Part shown: positions 1 to 8,256 of the stretch, piece after piece | Position numbering within the stretch: position 1 is the stretch's first letter | How the letters are laid out: each line of letters begins with the position of its first letter | Assembly (NCBI GenBank): GCA_902492755.1 | Contig: CABUNB010000008.1 | Coordinates: 1 to 57,981 of the forward strand | Length of the DNA: 57,981 nt | Source of the DNA: an uncultured Collinsella sp. | GTDB taxonomy: Bacteria; Actinomycetota; Coriobacteriia; Coriobacteriales; Coriobacteriaceae | Direction of reading: 5' to 3' | Position numbers and translations under genes: made by a program | The notes under the pieces: model-generated | The model's input: the letters and a program-made list of their open reading frames with translations, nothing else | Told to the model about the DNA's origin: nothing | The model's database searches: none

Positions 1-167
1 TCGACACCGCCGAGTTCGCGATCCCCGGCCTTGACGACGAGTTCCGCGTCATCGTGTCTCCGTGGATCCTCTCCTCGCTGATCACCGATCGCCTTGCCGC
101 TTACTACGAGACGGTCACCAAGCACAACCTCAACTACCGTCGTTACTATCACCAGTTCGACTACTAA
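1..167 (+). CDS. SIS-domain sugar isomerase/deglycase, C-terminal end (partial)
   Basis: Only the last 54 codons are present; the frame is open from base 3 and stops at 165-167. The tail has the feel of the C-terminus of SIS-domain sugar-phosphate isomerases and fructosamine-type deglycases (FrlB/GfrF/AgaS group): a helix ending in the RRYY motif followed by a terminal aromatic dipeptide. Those enzymes cleave or isomerise phosphorylated amino sugars taken up by a PTS, and the very next genes are a mannose-family PTS and a FrlC-like epimerase, which supports the call. The catalytic SIS core lies outside the window, so the precise substrate cannot be judged. A different SIS isomerase remains possible. 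Confidence 0.6.
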   Translation, partial: DTAEFAIPGLDDEFRVIVSPWILSSLITDRLAAYYETVTKHNLNYRRYYHQFDY

Positions 168-203
168 TCGGTGACAAATAAGCTACTGATCAAGAAGCAC
201 CCT

Positions 204-231
204 GCCCGGGCGCATGCGTCCGGGCATTTTT
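204..231 (+). terminator. Intrinsic terminator-like hairpin before the PTS genes
   Basis: A 10-bp stem (204-213 with 216-225, one G-U pair) with a 2-nt loop is followed by five T residues. It sits 37 bp after the SIS gene stop and 30 bp before the EIIA start, so it probably reduces read-through or sets the ratio between the isomerase and the PTS. Confidence 0.7.
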
Positions 232-261
232 ATGCCGAAATTCGCAAGAAAGGGGAATCGA

Positions 262-678
262 ATGAGGCAGTTTATCGTTGCATCCCATGCCCATTTTGCG
301 TCTGGAATCCTCGAGAGCATTGGACTGCTTTCCGGCGAGCGCGAAAACGTCCATGCGCTGTCTATGTATGTCGACGGGAACGAGGACCTAACCAAGGAGG
401 CCGCAGCGATTCTGGACGGCTTTGCCGCGGACGATGAGGTCGTCGTTTGCACCGACCTCTTTGGCGGCAGTGTCAACAACGAGTTCACCAAGATCGTCCA
501 GACGCGTCCCAACACGCACCTGGTGACCAATATGAACCTGCCGCTCCTTATTCAGCTGCTGTTCGTGCCCGAATCCACCCCGATCGATGAGGCCATCCGC
601 CAGATCGTCGAGGCGGACGACACCAAGGTCAAGTACGTCAACGACCTGCTGGGGCAGGCCGAACTCGATGAGTTTTAA
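262..678 (+). CDS. PTS mannose/fructose/sorbose-family EIIA
   Basis: A 138-aa cytoplasmic phosphocarrier of the mannose-type PTS. It accepts phosphate from HPr and passes it to EIIB. The N-terminus has the family's hydrophobic strand followed by the SHAH motif; His9 is in the position of the phosphorylated His10 of ManX. The central DDEVVVCTDLFGGS block is the conserved DLFGGS signature of this family. The ATG at 262 is chosen over an upstream in-frame ATG at 214 because AAAGGGG lies at 249-255 and the protein then starts directly at the first strand. First gene of a tight EIIA-EIIB-EIIC-EIID cluster. Confidence 0.9.
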   Translation: MRQFIVASHAHFASGILESIGLLSGERENVHALSMYVDGNEDLTKEAAAILDGFAADDEVVVCTDLFGGSVNNEFTKIVQTRPNTHLVTNMNLPLLIQLLFVPESTPIDEAIRQIVEADDTKVKYVNDLLGQAELDEF

Positions 679-695
679 CCACTAGGGAGCACATC

Positions 696-1166
696 ATGAT
701 TCAGATGATTCGTGTAGATTATCGACTGCTTCACGGCCAGGTTGCCGTTAGCTGGACCTCGGCTCTGGGTGCCGACTGCATCCTGCTGGTGAGCGACACG
801 GTCCTCAATGACAAGCTTCGTCTGCAGGCCCTGTCCCTTGCAAAGCCGGAGGGCTGCAAGGTCGTTGTCAAAAACACCGAGGACGCCGTCAAGGCGCTCC
901 AGAGCGGTGTGACCGACAAGTACAAGCTCTTCGTGGTTTGCGAGACGATCCAGCAGGCCGGTGCCGTCGCCAAGGCGATGGGGGTCAAGAAGATCAACCT
1001 GGGCAACGTTGCCTTTAGCGAGGATGCCCGCCAGGTCTCGACGAGCGTGTTCCTTACGCCCGAAAACGAGGCATACGTCAAAGAGCTGCTCAGCGAAGGC
1101 TACGAGCTGTTCATTCAGATGATTCCGGCAGATGCGAAGACTGACGCCGCGAAGGTCATCGGTTAG
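696..1166 (+). CDS. PTS mannose/fructose/sorbose-family EIIB
   Basis: A 156-aa cytoplasmic EIIB. It carries the diagnostic RLLHGQV motif, in which His13 is the phosphorylated residue, near the N-terminus as in all members. Length is typical of the free-standing EIIB subunit. It takes phosphate from the preceding EIIA and transfers it to the incoming sugar through EIIC/EIID. A GGGAG ribosome binding site lies just upstream of the ATG; the gap to EIIA is only 17 bp and to EIIC 8 bp, so the genes are co-transcribed. Confidence 0.92.
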   Translation: MIQMIRVDYRLLHGQVAVSWTSALGADCILLVSDTVLNDKLRLQALSLAKPEGCKVVVKNTEDAVKALQSGVTDKYKLFVVCETIQQAGAVAKAMGVKKINLGNVAFSEDARQVSTSVFLTPENEAYVKELLSEGYELFIQMIPADAKTDAAKVIG

Positions 1167-1174
1167 GGGCTGTC

Positions 1175-1966
1175 ATGGTTATCAAGACAATCCTGATTTT
1201 CCTGATCGCCCTTTTGGGCTATTCCGAGTGGCTGACGGGCACGAGCTACCTCCAGCGCCCGATTGTGCTCGGACCTCTGGTTGGCCTTGTCATGGGCGAC
1301 ATGGTGACCGGCACGATCATGGGCGCCACGATGGAGCTTGCCATGGTCGGCGCCATCTCGGTCGGTGCGTATAACCCGCCCGATACGATTTCCGGAACCA
1401 TTCTGGGTGTGTCGCTTGCCATGCAGGCCGGCGCGGACGCTTCGGCGGCCCTGACCCTGGGCATTCCCATCGCAACGATCGTCCTGGCGCTCGATACCGC
1501 CCTGGGCCAGCCGGTGATGCTGCTGCTGGTGCACCGTATCGACAAGAACGTCGAGGACGGAGACACCAAGGCCATCACGCGCAACATGCTCATCGCCGGT
1601 TACGCGCAGAGCTGGTGCGGCCTGCTGATTATTCCCCTGGCATTCTTCTTTGGCGCCGATGCTGTTGCCAGCCTGCTCAACATCATCCCCGATTTCGTTC
1701 AGACCGGCATGGATGTCGCCGCCGCCTTCTTGCCCGCACTCGGCTTTGCGATGCTGGCTCAGATGATTATGAACAAGACTGTGGCGCCGTTCTTCTTCGC
1801 TGGCTTCTTCCTCGTCGCCTACTTTGACATTAGCACGACGGGCGTGGCGATCTTTGCCGCGATCATCGTCGTCGCGATGACGGTTTTGGGTGACAAGAAA
1901 AAAGCGGAGCAGCCCGCGGCGGCAACCGAGGATCCTGCGATTGGGAGTGGGTTCGATGAGTTTTAA
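1175..1966 (+). CDS. PTS mannose/fructose/sorbose-family EIIC
   Basis: A 263-aa integral membrane subunit with several hydrophobic helices across nearly the whole length. It contains family blocks such as the region around RPIVLGPLVGLVMGD and GATMELAMVG, characteristic of mannose-family EIIC (ManY type). It forms the sugar channel with EIID. The C-terminal tail is charged and ends beyond the EIID start, with an 11-bp overlap, which indicates translational coupling. The substrate cannot be read from EIIC alone; the neighbours (SIS deglycase, FrlC-like epimerase) point to an amino-sugar or Amadori compound. Confidence 0.92.
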   Translation: MVIKTILIFLIALLGYSEWLTGTSYLQRPIVLGPLVGLVMGDMVTGTIMGATMELAMVGAISVGAYNPPDTISGTILGVSLAMQAGADASAALTLGIPIATIVLALDTALGQPVMLLLVHRIDKNVEDGDTKAITRNMLIAGYAQSWCGLLIIPLAFFFGADAVASLLNIIPDFVQTGMDVAAAFLPALGFAMLAQMIMNKTVAPFFFAGFFLVAYFDISTTGVAIFAAIIVVAMTVLGDKKKAEQPAAATEDPAIGSGFDEF

Positions 1967-2792
1967 GTTTGAGTCTTCTTACGACGGGCTGATTTCCCGC
2001 GCAGACCTTAAGAAGCTGTTCTGGCGCTCGATTCCCTATGAGCATTCCTGGAACTACGAGCGTATGGGCCATATCGGTTTTATGTGGGCCCTTATGCCGA
2101 TCCTTCGCAAGCTGTATCCGCAGGATGCGGACTTTAAGGCCGCCCTTAAGCGCCATATGGAGCTCTATAACGTCACGCCGTACATCTCGACGCTCCCCAT
2201 GTCCATCGCCGCTGCAATGGAGGAGGTCAACGCTACTGACGATAGCTTTGACACGAGCGCGATCTCTAATGTCAAGCTTGCTTTGATGGGACCGCTGTCC
2301 GGCGTGGGCGATGCCTTCTACTGGGGCACGCTGCGAATTTTGGCAACGGGTGTCGGCACGTCGCTGGCGCTGCAGGGCTCTATTCTTGGCCCGATTTTGT
2401 TCCTGCTCGTGTTCAACGTCCCTCACTACATCATCCGTTACCTGCTGACGTTTGTGGGATATCGCTTTGGCTCGGACATGATCAGCAAGGTCCAGGAATC
2501 GGGCATTATGGACACGATCGTCAAGATGGCCTCCATCATGGGCGCCATGGTGATCGGTGCTATGACCATGGAGATGGTCACCGTGGACATTCCGCTCATG
2601 GTCGGTGCGGGCGATGGTGCTCAGACGCTCGCCGAGCTGCTCAACGGAATCTTCCCGGGCTTTGTCACGATGGGGCTGTTTGGAATCGTCTATCTCATGC
2701 TCAAGAAGAAGATGAATCCGCTGCTCATCATGCTCGTGATCCTGCTCGTGAGTATCGCTGGCGCGTTCTTTGGAGTGCTTGGTGTCCAGTAG
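1956..2792 (+). CDS. PTS mannose/fructose/sorbose-family EIID
   Basis: A 278-aa membrane subunit of the mannose-type permease. The N-terminal part has the hallmark NYERMGHIGF block followed by the HMELYN(V/T)P region, and later the GPLSGVGDAFYWGT motif, all typical of ManZ-type EIID. Hydrophobic helices occupy the C-terminal third. The ATG at 1956 is preferred over an earlier in-frame start at 1890, which would lie deep inside EIIC; GGGAG lies at 1943-1947. It overlaps the EIIC end. A terminator-like hairpin follows at 2824. Confidence 0.92.
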   Translation: MSFKFESSYDGLISRADLKKLFWRSIPYEHSWNYERMGHIGFMWALMPILRKLYPQDADFKAALKRHMELYNVTPYISTLPMSIAAAMEEVNATDDSFDTSAISNVKLALMGPLSGVGDAFYWGTLRILATGVGTSLALQGSILGPILFLLVFNVPHYIIRYLLTFVGYRFGSDMISKVQESGIMDTIVKMASIMGAMVIGAMTMEMVTVDIPLMVGAGDGAQTLAELLNGIFPGFVTMGLFGIVYLMLKKKMNPLLIMLVILLVSIAGAFFGVLGVQ

Positions 2793-2823
2793 AGTATCCG
2801 TCATAATGAGAACAATGTAAGAG

Positions 2824-2857
2824 GGGGCGTCGCGCACACTGTGCTGCGGCGCCCTTT
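2824..2857 (+). terminator. Hairpin and T-run between EIID and the epimerase gene
   Basis: A GC-rich imperfect stem (about 2824-2836 with 2840-2853, one bulge and one wobble) with a 3-nt loop is followed by TTTT. It lies between EIID and the FrlC-like gene and would attenuate rather than fully block transcription, because no promoter is obvious before the next gene. Confidence 0.6.
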
Positions 2858-2875
2858 TGCCGAAAGGTGGACAAG

Positions 2876-3712
2876 ATGGAGTATCCGCAGCTTGCCGTCA
2901 TGAATATCAGCCATCGTTATTTTGACCTTGAGGAATTCTTTTCTTCGGCAGCGGCCTCGGGCTACACGTGTTGCGAGCTTTGGACCGGGGCGATGCATCT
3001 GTATGTCGATTGCCATGGATACGATTCGCTCGGGCAGGTGCGGGAGCTGTCGCAGCGGTATGGGGTTCGGATTGTGGGGCTTTGTCCCGAACAGAACAAC
3101 CCCAAGCCGTGGAATATCGCGGCGCGCGGGAATGAGGCACGTGCCCGCACACTCGCGTACTTTAAGAACGTTGTGGATATTGCGGCGGAACTTGGAGCCG
3201 AGCAGGTCATGGTCTCGAGTGGCTGGGCATTTTTGAACGAGCCAATCGAGGACGCGTGGGGTCGCAGCGCCTCGATGCTGCGTGCGATTGCCGAGCATGC
3301 GGGAGAGCGCGGCGTGCGACTGGTGCTCGAGGCCCTACAGCCGGTTGAGTCGATGATCGTGAACTCGGCAGCCGATACGAAGCGCATGATCGAGGCGGTT
3401 GATCATCCGGCACTTAAGGCGTGTCTGGATTTGGGCGCTATGGCGGTGGCGGGGGATACCATCGACGATTATTTCGATCTGCTTGGCGACGATGTCGCCC
3501 ACGTGCATTTTGTCGATGTTGCGGCAGACGGCACGACGCATCTTGCCTGGGGTGACGGGGACCGCGATATGCGCGCCGACCTGGATAGGCTGGTGGCGCG
3601 CGGCTATCGCGGAGTTGTTTCGGCCGAGACCTATGACTGGCGCTATTTTGCCGACCCCGCAGCTGCCGATGCGCAGGTAATGGCAGAGTATCGTCGTGCG
3701 ATTGGCGCCTAG
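2876..3712 (+). CDS. Sugar-phosphate isomerase/epimerase, FrlC-like TIM barrel
   Basis: A 278-aa protein of the xylose-isomerase-like TIM-barrel superfamily. Blocks recalled from E. coli FrlC (fructoselysine 3-epimerase) can be aligned by eye: GYTCCELW, the PE.N...WN segment, AWGRSASML, and LVLEALQPVESMIV. Metal-ligand Glu/Asp/His positions on the barrel strands (E in LVLEALQ, D in CLDLGAM, H in AHVHFVD, E in SAETYDW) are all present. ATG at 2876 follows GAAAGGTGG with good spacing; a GTG at 2867 is in frame but inside that site. The link to fructoselysine/psicoselysine is an inference from similarity and from the PTS and SIS neighbours. Confidence 0.72.
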   Translation: MEYPQLAVMNISHRYFDLEEFFSSAAASGYTCCELWTGAMHLYVDCHGYDSLGQVRELSQRYGVRIVGLCPEQNNPKPWNIAARGNEARARTLAYFKNVVDIAAELGAEQVMVSSGWAFLNEPIEDAWGRSASMLRAIAEHAGERGVRLVLEALQPVESMIVNSAADTKRMIEAVDHPALKACLDLGAMAVAGDTIDDYFDLLGDDVAHVHFVDVAADGTTHLAWGDGDRDMRADLDRLVARGYRGVVSAETYDWRYFADPAAADAQVMAEYRRAIGA

Positions 3713-3815
3713 GTGGGGTTGGGTTGCGGCAACCTACCCTATGTTTCCAAGTGAATACGGTGTGAGCGGCTGCGACGGATTTTCCCCGCAAGCACTCTAG
3801 TATGCTAAAGTACCC

Positions 3816-3845
3816 AGAAGACCGGCGGAGCTATGCCGGTCTTCT
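3816..3845 (+). promoter_or_regulatory. Perfect 11-bp hairpin in the his operon leader
   Basis: 3816-3826 pairs perfectly with 3835-3845 around an 8-nt loop, ending 36 bp before the hisZG start. It is not followed by a T-run, so it is unlikely to be a simple terminator. It may be the 3' end of an upstream transcript or a leader structure of the his operon. No run of histidine codons and no clear T-box motif is seen in 3713-3881. Confidence 0.45.
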
Positions 3846-3881
3846 GTTCTATACGAAACACAGCATGAGGAGGCTCACCAG

Positions 3882-5597
3882 ATGACGGCCACACCGTGGG
3901 GATTCCGGGACATATTGCCCGAGGAGGCTCAGGCGCGCGAGGAGATTGCGCTGACGGTGAAGGGCTGCTTTAGGGAGCATCATTACCTTCCGGTCGAGAC
4001 GCCGCTGCTCGAGGACAAGGGCTCGCTCGAGGAGGGCGGCCGCATTGCGGACACGCCGTTTAAGCTCTTTGATGACGACGGTCGCCTGCTGGTGGTCCGT
4101 CCCGACAACACGCTGCCGATCGTTCGCCTGGTTTCGACTCGCATGCGCGCGGCCGATCTGCCGCTGCGCCTGCGCTACGAGGCGCCGGTGGTCCGCGAGT
4201 GTCAGCGCAATGCCGGCGGCTCGCGTCAGTTTACGCAACTGGGTTTTGAGCTCATCGGCGCGGGCGACACCGCGGGCGATGTCGAGATTGTCTCACTGGT
4301 CGCCGAGGCCGTGCGCAAGCTGGCACTTCCCGGTGCGCGCATTATCGCGGGCAGCGTGCGTCCGTTTAAGGAACTGCTCGCGGCCTGTGAGGATCGCGAA
4401 CTGGCTGCCGAGGCATTGCGTTGTGTGCACGCCAACGACTTTGTGGGCCTCGATGCCCGCGTGGCGGCAAGTGCCGAGCCCGAGGCCGTCAAGGCCGCCA
4501 TTAGCGAGCTGCCGCGCCTGCACGGTGGTGCCGAGGTGCTCGACCGCGTCGACGCGCTGCTGGCGGCGGCGGGCATTGTCGCGCCGCTCACGCGCGAGCT
4601 GCGCGCCCTGGTCGAGGGTCTGGCTCCCGAGGACGCCCAGGTGCTGTCCTTCGACTTCTCCATCATGAACTCGTTTGATTACTACACGGGCCTGGTCTTT
4701 AAGGCCTATGCCGGTGGCCTGCCCGATCCGGTGGGTTCGGGCGGACGCTACGACTCCATCTTTACCGGTGCATTTGGCGACGGCATCGAGGTGCCGGCGG
4801 CGGGCTTTGCCTTTTCGCTTGAGCGCCTGGAGGCCGCGCGCACCTCGGCCGAGGACGCTGCTTCCGATGGTGACCATGCCGTGGGCCGCGGCACCGAGGG
4901 TCCGCTGCGCATCGCCGTGCCCAAGGGCTCGCTCAAGGCCGACACGCTCGACGTGCTCGAGGCCGCGGGCTTGGATGTCTCGGAGCTGCGCGATCCCGGC
5001 CGTCACCTGATCGTGCGCGGCCGCGACACGCGTGCCGGCGAGGGCACGGTCGGCGATATCGAGTTTGTCATCGTGCGTCCCAGCGACGCGCCCGCCTTTG
5101 TGGGCTGCGGCGGTGCCGACTGCGGCATCTGCGGTTGGGACTCGCTTATCGAGGCAGACCTCAACCTGCTGCAGCTGGTCGACCTGGGCTACGGCCTGTG
5201 CGCGTTTATCGAGGCGGAGCCTGCGTGGCGCGCCGGCCAGGCCGAGCGCAACTATGCCCGCCGCGGGTCGCTTCGCGTGGCCACCAAGTATCCGCGCATC
5301 GCGAGCGCCTGGTATGCCGAGCGCGGCGTGAACGCCGATATCGTCTCGCTGCACGGTAACATTGAGCTGGGCCCCATCGTCGGCATGACCGATCGCATCG
5401 TGGATATTACCGCCACGGGCGCCACGCTGCGCGATAACGACCTCGTTATTACTGGTCGCATTATGGACTGCACGGCCCGCTTCTTTGTCAATCCGGGTGC
5501 CGCACGTCTGGATCCGCGCGTGCGCAATCTGGCAGATCGCTTGGCGGCAGCCGTGAAGGACAAGCATTTTGAGCCCGTTGCGGGCTCGGCACAATAG
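3882..5597 (+). CDS. hisG: HisZ-HisG fusion: ATP phosphoribosyltransferase, regulatory and catalytic parts
   Basis: A 571-aa protein with two parts. Residues 1 to about 325 are HisZ, a catalytically inactive HisRS-like module, with motif 2-type REC.RNAGGSRQFTQLGFE and the GGRYDSI block. After a linker of about 20 residues, residues 341-571 form a short-form HisG (LRIAVPKGSL start, GICGWDSL, LLQLVDLGYG, ATKYPR, and the GIVG-like nucleotide region). Together they catalyse the first committed step, ATP plus PRPP to PR-ATP, with HisZ needed for activity and histidine feedback. Free HisZ and HisG are the norm, so the fusion is notable. Cys409, Cys414 and Cys417 cluster in the HisG part, which is unusual. 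ATG 3882 follows GAGGAGG. Confidence 0.9.
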   Translation: MTATPWGFRDILPEEAQAREEIALTVKGCFREHHYLPVETPLLEDKGSLEEGGRIADTPFKLFDDDGRLLVVRPDNTLPIVRLVSTRMRAADLPLRLRYEAPVVRECQRNAGGSRQFTQLGFELIGAGDTAGDVEIVSLVAEAVRKLALPGARIIAGSVRPFKELLAACEDRELAAEALRCVHANDFVGLDARVAASAEPEAVKAAISELPRLHGGAEVLDRVDALLAAAGIVAPLTRELRALVEGLAPEDAQVLSFDFSIMNSFDYYTGLVFKAYAGGLPDPVGSGGRYDSIFTGAFGDGIEVPAAGFAFSLERLEAARTSAEDAASDGDHAVGRGTEGPLRIAVPKGSLKADTLDVLEAAGLDVSELRDPGRHLIVRGRDTRAGEGTVGDIEFVIVRPSDAPAFVGCGGADCGICGWDSLIEADLNLLQLVDLGYGLCAFIEAEPAWRAGQAERNYARRGSLRVATKYPRIASAWYAERGVNADIVSLHGNIELGPIVGMTDRIVDITATGATLRDNDLVITGRIMDCTARFFVNPGAARLDPRVRNLADRLAAAVKDKHFEPVAGSAQ

Positions 5598-5624
5598 CGC
5601 GAGCACGCGCGGGCGCCCCAACGT

Positions 5625-5669
5625 CCGGGCTGCGGGCCGACTGGCGCCGCCGCCCGGTCTCTCGTTTTT
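5625..5669 (+). terminator. Hairpin and T-run between hisZG and hisD
   Basis: 5625-5635 pairs with 5647-5657 (one mismatch) and is followed by TCTCTCGTTTTT. Within the operon it would act as a partial terminator or attenuator, adjusting hisZG relative to the later genes. There is no gene in the 105-bp gap. Confidence 0.5.
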
Positions 5670-5702
5670 CGAACAAAACCTCGACCGATAGGGGATACCG
5701 AT

Positions 5703-7139
5703 ATGAAGACCATCAAGCTTGCTCCCGGCGAGCGCCTCGTTACCAACCAGCTCAACCGTAAGGGCGTGCTGCCGCAAAACATCGTCGACGCCGCCCGCGA
5801 TATCGTGGCCAACGTGCGTGCCAACGGCGATGCTGCAGTGCGCGACTATTGCCAGCGCTTTGACGGCGTTGAGCTGCAGAGCTTCCGTCTGCCGCAAGAG
5901 CAGATCGATGCCGCGCTCGAGGGCCTCGATCCCGCTTTTGTCGCGGCGCTCGAAAAGGCTGCACGCCAGATTCGCGAGTTCCACCAGCGCGAGGTCGAGC
6001 AGAGCTGGTTTACCACGCGCCCGGACGGCACGATGCTCGGCGTTAAGGTGACCCCGCTTGCCGCGGCTGGCATCTACGTGCCGGGCGGCCGTGCGCAGTA
6101 TCCCTCCACCGTGCTCATGAATGCCATTCCCGCTAAGGTCGCCGGCGTTGAGCGCGTGGTCATGGTGACCCCGCCGCAAAAGGACGGCCTGATCAGCCCC
6201 TACACACTCGCCGCGGCAAAGCTCGGCGGCGTGGACGAGATCTATATGGTGGGCGGCGCCCAGGCCGTGGCCGCACTGGCGTACGGTACCGAGACCATTC
6301 CGCGCGTCGACAAAATCACCGGCCCGGGCAACGCCTTTGTCGCCGCTGCCAAACAGATTGTCTCGGGTGACGTGGGTATCGATATGGTCGCCGGTCCCTC
6401 CGAGGTCTGCGTGCTGGCCGATGCTACGGCCAAGCCCATGGTGGTCGCGGCCGACCTGATGGCCCAGGCCGAGCACGATCCGCTGGCAGCCTGCTATCTG
6501 GTGACCTGCGACGAGCGGTTTGCGCGTGAGGTCGAGGCGGGTATCGATATTCTGGTAGCGCAGTCGCCACGCGCCGAAATCACGCGCGCTTCGCTCGACA
6601 ATGAGGGCACCATCGTGGTGGCCGCCGACATGGCTGCCGCCGTCGAGGCGGTGAACACCGTGGCGCCCGAGCACCTGGAGCTGCACTGCAAGGATGCGAT
6701 GGGCCTGCTTGGCGGTATTCGCAACGCCGGCGCCATCTTTGTGGGCGCTTGGAGCTCCGAGCCACTCGGCGATTACGTTGCCGGCCCCAATCACACGCTG
6801 CCGACCGGCGGCACGGCCATGTTCTCCAACCCGCTTTCGGTGGAGGAGTTCGTCAAGCGCTCGAGTGTCATTTGCTATACGCCTGAGGGCCTGCTCTCGG
6901 ACGCTCCCGCTACGCAGCGTTTGGCCGAGGCCGAGGGCCTGTGGGCACACGCGCTTTCCGCCGCACTGCGTCGCCGCGTGTTGGAGCAGGGCGAGGATGC
7001 CGTGAGCGCCGAGTCTCTGGCCGCGGCCGACCTGACCAGGGTCGCCTGGCCGGGCGACGCCGTGGCGACGGTTGCCGAGGGCGTGGACCTGGCGGCTGTA
7101 AGCGCGAATGGTGCTGACGCGGTCGTCGAGGAGGCCTAA
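5703..7139 (+). CDS. hisD: Histidinol dehydrogenase HisD
   Basis: A 478-aa zinc-dependent NAD enzyme that carries out the last two oxidations, L-histidinol to L-histidine. Family motifs are clear: AGIYVPGGRAQYPSTVLMN, GVDEIYMVGGAQA, KITGPGN, the IDMVAGPSE block, ADLMAQAEHDP (zinc and catalytic region), and the GPNHTLPTGGTA segment near the C-terminus. It is slightly longer than the usual 430 residues because of a C-terminal extension of roughly 45 residues after the normal end. ATG 5703 follows AGGGGA; the stop lies one base before hisC. Confidence 0.96.
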   Translation: MKTIKLAPGERLVTNQLNRKGVLPQNIVDAARDIVANVRANGDAAVRDYCQRFDGVELQSFRLPQEQIDAALEGLDPAFVAALEKAARQIREFHQREVEQSWFTTRPDGTMLGVKVTPLAAAGIYVPGGRAQYPSTVLMNAIPAKVAGVERVVMVTPPQKDGLISPYTLAAAKLGGVDEIYMVGGAQAVAALAYGTETIPRVDKITGPGNAFVAAAKQIVSGDVGIDMVAGPSEVCVLADATAKPMVVAADLMAQAEHDPLAACYLVTCDERFAREVEAGIDILVAQSPRAEITRASLDNEGTIVVAADMAAAVEAVNTVAPEHLELHCKDAMGLLGGIRNAGAIFVGAWSSEPLGDYVAGPNHTLPTGGTAMFSNPLSVEEFVKRSSVICYTPEGLLSDAPATQRLAEAEGLWAHALSAALRRRVLEQGEDAVSAESLAAADLTRVAWPGDAVATVAEGVDLAAVSANGADAVVEEA

Positions 7140-7140
7140 T

Positions 7141-8256
7141 ATGGCCGAGCTGACGCCCCGCATGAAGGAACTCGTCCAGCCCTACTTGGCCGGCATTGAG
7201 CCCTACGATCCCAACTTTACGCCCACGCGCATCAATCTTTCGGCCAACGAGAACACCTATCCCGTACCGGCCGGCGTGCGCGAGGCGGTCGACGCCGCCC
7301 TGGCTGCCACGCCGCTCAACCGCTACCCCGATCCCATGTCCAACGACCTGCGCGACGAGCTCGCCGCTTGGCATGGCGTGACGCGCGAGAATATCTGCGT
7401 GGGCAACGGTGGCGACGAGCTGCTCTATAACTACCTGCTGGCGTTTGGCGGCGCGGGACGGACCCTGCTCAACTGCCCGCCGTGCTTTAGCGAATATGCG
7501 TTCTTTGCGTCGCTCTGCCAGACCGAGGTGCGCGACGTGTGGCGCGACCCGGCGACCTTTGAGCTCGACCAGGCTGCCGTGCTTGCGGCGGCGCCCGAGT
7601 GCAGCCTGGCGATCGTGACCTCGCCCAACAATCCCACGGGCGACGTGGCTTCGCTCGACTTTGTCGCGGCCCTGTGCGATGCGTGCCCCGGCATGGTAAT
7701 GGTCGACGAGGCCTACGTTGAGTTTGCCGACGATTCGTTTGGCGCGGCCACCACGGCGCAAGGCCTTATCGCTGAGCATCCCAACCTGGTGATTCTGCAT
7801 ACGCTGTCCAAGGCGTTTGGCGCCGCCGGCACGCGTCTGGGTTATGTGATCGCGGCACCCGAGGTCATCGACGTGTTCGCGGCGATTCGCCAGATCTATT
7901 CGGTCAACGTGCTGAGCCAGGCAACCGCGCTTGTCTGCGTGCGTGCCCGCGATGCGTACACGCCCGTGGTGGCGCAGGTCGCATCCGAGCGCGAGCGCGA
8001 GCTGTGCGCCCTGCGCGCAATGGCTGCCGAGGGCCTGCCTGTGGAGGCATGGTCGAGCGCGGCGAACTTTGTGCTCGTGCGCACGCCGCATGCCACGCGC
8101 GTGCGTGAGCGCCTGCGCGACGAGTATTCGATTTTGGTGCGCGACTTTAGCTACGCGCCGGGGCTTGCGGACTGTCTGCGCATTACCGTGGGTACCCCGC
8201 AGGAAAACGACGAGGTGCTGGCTGCGTTTGCCGCGCTGGTGAAGGAGGAGATGTAG
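7141..8256 (+). CDS. hisC: Histidinol-phosphate aminotransferase HisC
   Basis: A 371-aa fold-type I PLP aminotransferase converting imidazole acetol phosphate to histidinol phosphate with glutamate. The N-terminal LSANENTYP substrate loop, the SPNNPTG motif, VDEAYVEF and the PLP-lysine segment TLSKAFG (Lys224) identify it. The start at 7141 is chosen because GAGGAGG is at 7127-7133 and hisD ends at 7139; an in-frame upstream start at 7108 lies within hisD. The stop abuts the hisB start with no gap, indicating translational coupling. Confidence 0.95.
   Translation: MAELTPRMKELVQPYLAGIEPYDPNFTPTRINLSANENTYPVPAGVREAVDAALAATPLNRYPDPMSNDLRDELAAWHGVTRENICVGNGGDELLYNYLLAFGGAGRTLLNCPPCFSEYAFFASLCQTEVRDVWRDPATFELDQAAVLAAAPECSLAIVTSPNNPTGDVASLDFVAALCDACPGMVMVDEAYVEFADDSFGAATTAQGLIAEHPNLVILHTLSKAFGAAGTRLGYVIAAPEVIDVFAAIRQIYSVNVLSQATALVCVRARDAYTPVVAQVASERERELCALRAMAAEGLPVEAWSSAANFVLVRTPHATRVRERLRDEYSILVRDFSYAPGLADCLRITVGTPQENDEVLAAFAALVKEEM

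Noticed and set aside
3781..3881. T-box riboswitch in the his leader
   Set aside because: The hairpin at 3816-3845 lacks a T-run and no T-box consensus (GGTGGNACCGCG) is present.
4293..7163. Very long minus-strand open frame (about 956 codons) across hisG-hisD
   Set aside because: It is an antisense shadow in GC-rich codons of two well-supported plus-strand his genes; its translation is low-complexity with no family motif.
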